A stretch of DNA of 64,000 nt from Halanaerobium saccharolyticum subsp. saccharolyticum DSM 6643 (GTDB taxonomy: Bacteria; Bacillota; Halanaerobiia; Halanaerobiales; Halanaerobiaceae). The translations under genes were made by a program, and so were the position numbers. Shown here one piece after another: positions 61,908 through 64,000 of this stretch (within the stretch, counting starts at the first letter, position 1; each line of letters starts with the position of its first letter). A model generated the notes under the pieces. It had not been told where the DNA came from, ran no database searches, and saw nothing but the letters and a program-made list of their open reading frames with translations. Location of the stretch: NCBI RefSeq assembly GCF_000350165.1, contig NZ_CAUI01000023.1:310001-374000 (forward strand), read 5' to 3'.

Positions 61908-62912
61908 ATGCTAAAAGTTATGATCTGCGATGATTCGGCCTTTATGCGCAAAATATTTTCCGATACAGTTGAGGCTGATTCGGAACTTACTGTAATAGAT
62001 ACAGCCTATAACGGACAGAATTTATTAGATAAATTAAAAAAACAAAAACCAGATTTACTGATGCTTGATATAGAAATGCCGGTACTTAATGGTCTTCAGA
62101 CTCTTAAAATAGTTAAAGAAAAATATCCGGAGATACCGGTAATCATGGTAAGTGCTTTAGACAACAGCGAAACAGTTTTCAAAGCTCTGGATATCGGGGC
62201 CTTTGATTTTATACCTAAACCAGGAGGTTCAATTTCTTTAAATATTGATTCTATCAAAGAAGAACTGATAACAAAACTTAAAGCTGCTCACAAATCTAAA
62301 AAAGAAAGAGTAACTAAACCGGTGAAAATTAGAAAAAGAATTAAATCTTTTCCGATAGTTGCTATCGGAACTTCTTCTGGTGGACCTAGAGCCTTATCAA
62401 CACTTTTAAGCGGCATTCCCAATAATTTCCCTGCCGCCTTTGTTATTGTTCAGCATATGCCTGCTGGTTTTACTAAAACCCTGGCAGATAGGTTAAACAG
62501 CATCTCTGGTTTAAGTATTAAAGAAGCTGAGGCAGGAGATAAATTGAAAAAGGGACATGCACTATTAGCGCCCGGAGATTATCACTTAGAAATTAATAAT
62601 AATGGTCAGGTTAAATTAAATCAAAATCCCAAAGAACACGGTGTTCGTCCTTCAGTAGATTATATGCTCAAAAGCCTGGCTCAAAATTATAATGCTGAGC
62701 GCATAACTGCTGTTATCCTAACTGGAATGGGACGTGATGGGGCTGTAGGTATGGAGGAACTGACCAATAACGGTGCTTATGGTATAATAGAAGCTAAAGA
62801 AAGTGCCTTAGTTTATGGTATGCCATCAGCGGCAGCAGCTAAGGGTGCCTATGATGAAATCTTAAATATTAATGATATAGCGGCAAGATTAATCGAAATT
62901 GTGGAGGGATAA
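61908..62912 (+). CDS. cheB: CheB, receptor methylesterase response regulator
   Basis: 335 residues from the ATG at 61908 (AGGAGG 8 bases upstream; an earlier in-frame ATG at 61824 has no SD). The receiver has Asp8/Asp9 and Asp54 (LMLDIEMP). The methylesterase domain has the triad Ser156 in GTSSGGP, His183 in VQHMPAGFT and Asp277 in TGMGRDGAVGM. It is divergent from yvyF and forms an operon with cheR. Confidence 0.96.
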   Translation: MLKVMICDDSAFMRKIFSDTVEADSELTVIDTAYNGQNLLDKLKKQKPDLLMLDIEMPVLNGLQTLKIVKEKYPEIPVIMVSALDNSETVFKALDIGAFDFIPKPGGSISLNIDSIKEELITKLKAAHKSKKERVTKPVKIRKRIKSFPIVAIGTSSGGPRALSTLLSGIPNNFPAAFVIVQHMPAGFTKTLADRLNSISGLSIKEAEAGDKLKKGHALLAPGDYHLEINNNGQVKLNQNPKEHGVRPSVDYMLKSLAQNYNAERITAVILTGMGRDGAVGMEELTNNGAYGIIEAKESALVYGMPSAAAAKGAYDEILNINDIAARLIEIVEG

Positions 62913-62917
62913 ATTAA

Positions 62918-63712
62918 ATGAGTTTAACATTTTCGGACTTTAAGAATCAGGCAAAAGAGGTTTTAAATATTGATCTAGATGGCTATAAATTGGATAGGGT
63001 CGAAAGAAGAACTAAAAGTTTAATGCGCAGATATGATGTTAATGATTTTGATGAATGTATCAGCTTAATTAAAAATGATACAGCTTTTAAAGAAGCCTAC
63101 TTAAATCATTTTACTATTAACACTTCCGAATTTTTTCGTAATCCAGAGAGCTTTAAATTTTTAAAAAATGATATATTACCAGAATTAGCAGAAAAGAAAA
63201 GGAAGATTAGGATTTGGAGTGCCCCCTGTTCTAACGGCTGCGAGCCCTATACTCTAGCAATTATTTTAACAGAACTAGGTCTGGCGTCAAATCGTTTTGA
63301 GATTTATGCAAGTGACCTTGATCCCGGCATTTTAGATCAGGCTAGAAGTGGTATTTACAGAGAAAATTCATTAAAAAATGTCTCGACTAAGTTAAGGCAG
63401 AAATATTTTAAGCCCCATCCGGAAAAAGATAACTTTTTTGTTTTAGATTCTAAAATTAGAAGACTCGTTAATTTTGAAGAAAAGGATTTGATTAATGGTA
63501 GATTTGATAGAAACTGGGATCTTATATTAAGCCGCAACTTTTTTATTTACCTGACAAAAGACATGAAGGATCAGCTGATAAAAAAGTTTCTTTCTGTTTT
63601 AAATCAGGATTACTATTTCTTTTTAGGTAACACAGAGTATATTTTCTCGGCTGAAAAATATGATTTAGAGAAAGTATATCAGTCTATTTATAGGTATAAC
63701 AAAAATAATTAG
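62918..63712 (+). CDS. cheR: CheR, receptor methyltransferase
   Basis: 264 residues. An N-terminal helical domain (RRTKSLMRRYDVNDFDE) precedes the SAM domain: NHFTINTSEFFRNPESF, IRIWSAPCSNGCEPYTLAI (usual GEEPY is GCEPY here), IYASDLDPGILDQARSGIY and WDLILSRNFFIYL. It methylates receptor glutamates with SAM, opposing CheB. Starts 5 bases after cheB. No receptor gene is in the window. Confidence 0.95.
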   Translation: MSLTFSDFKNQAKEVLNIDLDGYKLDRVERRTKSLMRRYDVNDFDECISLIKNDTAFKEAYLNHFTINTSEFFRNPESFKFLKNDILPELAEKKRKIRIWSAPCSNGCEPYTLAIILTELGLASNRFEIYASDLDPGILDQARSGIYRENSLKNVSTKLRQKYFKPHPEKDNFFVLDSKIRRLVNFEEKDLINGRFDRNWDLILSRNFFIYLTKDMKDQLIKKFLSVLNQDYYFFLGNTEYIFSAEKYDLEKVYQSIYRYNKNN

Positions 63713-63742
63713 TTTTGATTAAATTAATAAGCTATTTTAAAA

Positions 63743-63798
63743 CCCCGTTCCCTTTTAAGTGCTTTAAAAAAAATAGACACTTTAAAAGAAGAACGGGG
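63743..63798. terminator. Bidirectional terminator between cheR and the DUF2905 gene
   Basis: CCCCGTTC/GAACGGGG with an inner CTTTTAAGTG/CACTTTAAAAG stem (one-base bulge) makes a long hairpin with A- and T-rich flanks on both sides. It can stop the cheB-cheR transcript and the convergent gene. Confidence 0.75.
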
Positions 63799-63807
63799 CT
63801 TAATTTA

Positions 63808-64000
63808 TTAGTTAAAAAAATAAAGTATTAACCTAATTATAATATTTAAAAAAATACTTAAAACCAGCATTGTGGCCATTGGAAAGTAGAAAGTAAAATT
63901 TTCTCTCTCCACTTTTAAATCACCTGGTAAATTTCCAAACCAGGAAAATGAAGCTCCGGCAAAATAAATTACTGCTCCAACTAAAGCAATTATAAGAGCG
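63808..64000 (-). CDS. DUF2905-type small membrane protein, 5' end outside window
   Basis: The last 63 residues are visible: a hydrophobic helix (LIIALVGAVIYFAGASFSWF), then the family signature GNLPGDLKVERENFTFYFP, then a second helix (ATMLVLSIFLNIIIRLILYFF). This G-x-LPGD-x-x-x-E...F-x-FYFP pattern is that of DUF2905. The start lies beyond the window. Function unknown; it is unrelated to motility as far as can be seen. Confidence 0.8.
   Translation of the reverse strand, partial: ALIIALVGAVIYFAGASFSWFGNLPGDLKVERENFTFYFPMATMLVLSIFLNIIIRLILYFFN

Noticed and set aside
1-64000. tRNA, rRNA, CRISPR arrays, insertion sequences or prophage genes
   Set aside because: None was seen by eye: no repeat-spacer pattern, no transposase or integrase motif, no rRNA-like block.

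Overview
The window is low-GC DNA and is almost entirely one flagellum and chemotaxis supercluster, flanked by a few metabolic genes. The gene types point to a diderm (outer-membrane) Firmicute. Bacillus-style parts are present (FliY with two CheC-like sites, FliW/CsrA, CheC/CheD, YvyF, YviE-like and YjfB-like proteins), together with P-ring and L-ring genes (flgI, flgH, flgA) that only make sense with an outer membrane. The acidic filament proteins fit a halophile. Halanaerobiales (Halanaerobium-like) is my best guess; this is inferred from gene content and not proven.

Layout. Positions 1-3217 hold alkaline phosphatase, a nitroreductase and an aldo/keto reductase on the minus strand. Positions 3449-5221 hold a membrane-associated subtilase on the plus strand, apparently starting at a rare ATC codon. 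From 36300 down to 5246 the minus strand carries a nearly gapless run of flagellar genes: flgBC-fliEFGHIJ-motE-fliK-flgD-(small operon protein)-flgE-flbD-motAB-fliL-fliMY-fliOPQR-flhBA-flhFG-ycgR-(small membrane protein)-fliA-fapA-flgF-flgG-flgA-flgH-flgI-flgJ. Its leader (36301-36539) carries a clear c-di-GMP-I (GEMM) riboswitch. Upstream on the same strand (36540-44607) lie yjfB-like, a TPR membrane protein, yviE-like, fliW, csrA, fliS, fliT-like, cheA, cheW, cheW, cheC, cheD and cheY. Positions 44913-52627 hold an apparent nucleoside uptake and salvage operon: a Crp-family regulator, a BMP-type binding protein, a double ATPase, two permeases, a flavoprotein that has lost both redox cysteines, and a uridine-phosphorylase-like enzyme. 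Positions 52744-61716 hold the late filament genes: yvyF, flgM, flgN, flgK, flgL, flagellin, flaG, fliD and two unrecognised proteins. cheB and cheR are on the plus strand (61908-63712), followed by a 5'-truncated DUF2905-type membrane protein.

How it works together. FliA and FlgM give sigma28/anti-sigma timing. CsrA and FliW probably control flagellin translation through a near-consensus CsrA hairpin in the flagellin leader. c-di-GMP probably acts twice, at the riboswitch ahead of flgB and through the PilZ protein YcgR. CheA/CheW/CheY with CheC, CheD, FliY, CheB and CheR make a full adaptation and signal-removal set, but no chemoreceptor gene is in the window. FlhF and FlhG set flagellar number and place.

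The items least explained by existing annotation are: (1) a two-hairpin RNA motif shared by the flgE and flgG leaders; (2) the cysteine-less lipoamide-dehydrogenase-like protein inside the nucleoside operon; (3) the ATC-started subtilase with an internal membrane segment cluster; and (4) two unknown proteins downstream of fliD. All starts were chosen by reading Shine-Dalgarno (SD) spacing by eye. No database search or folding program was run.
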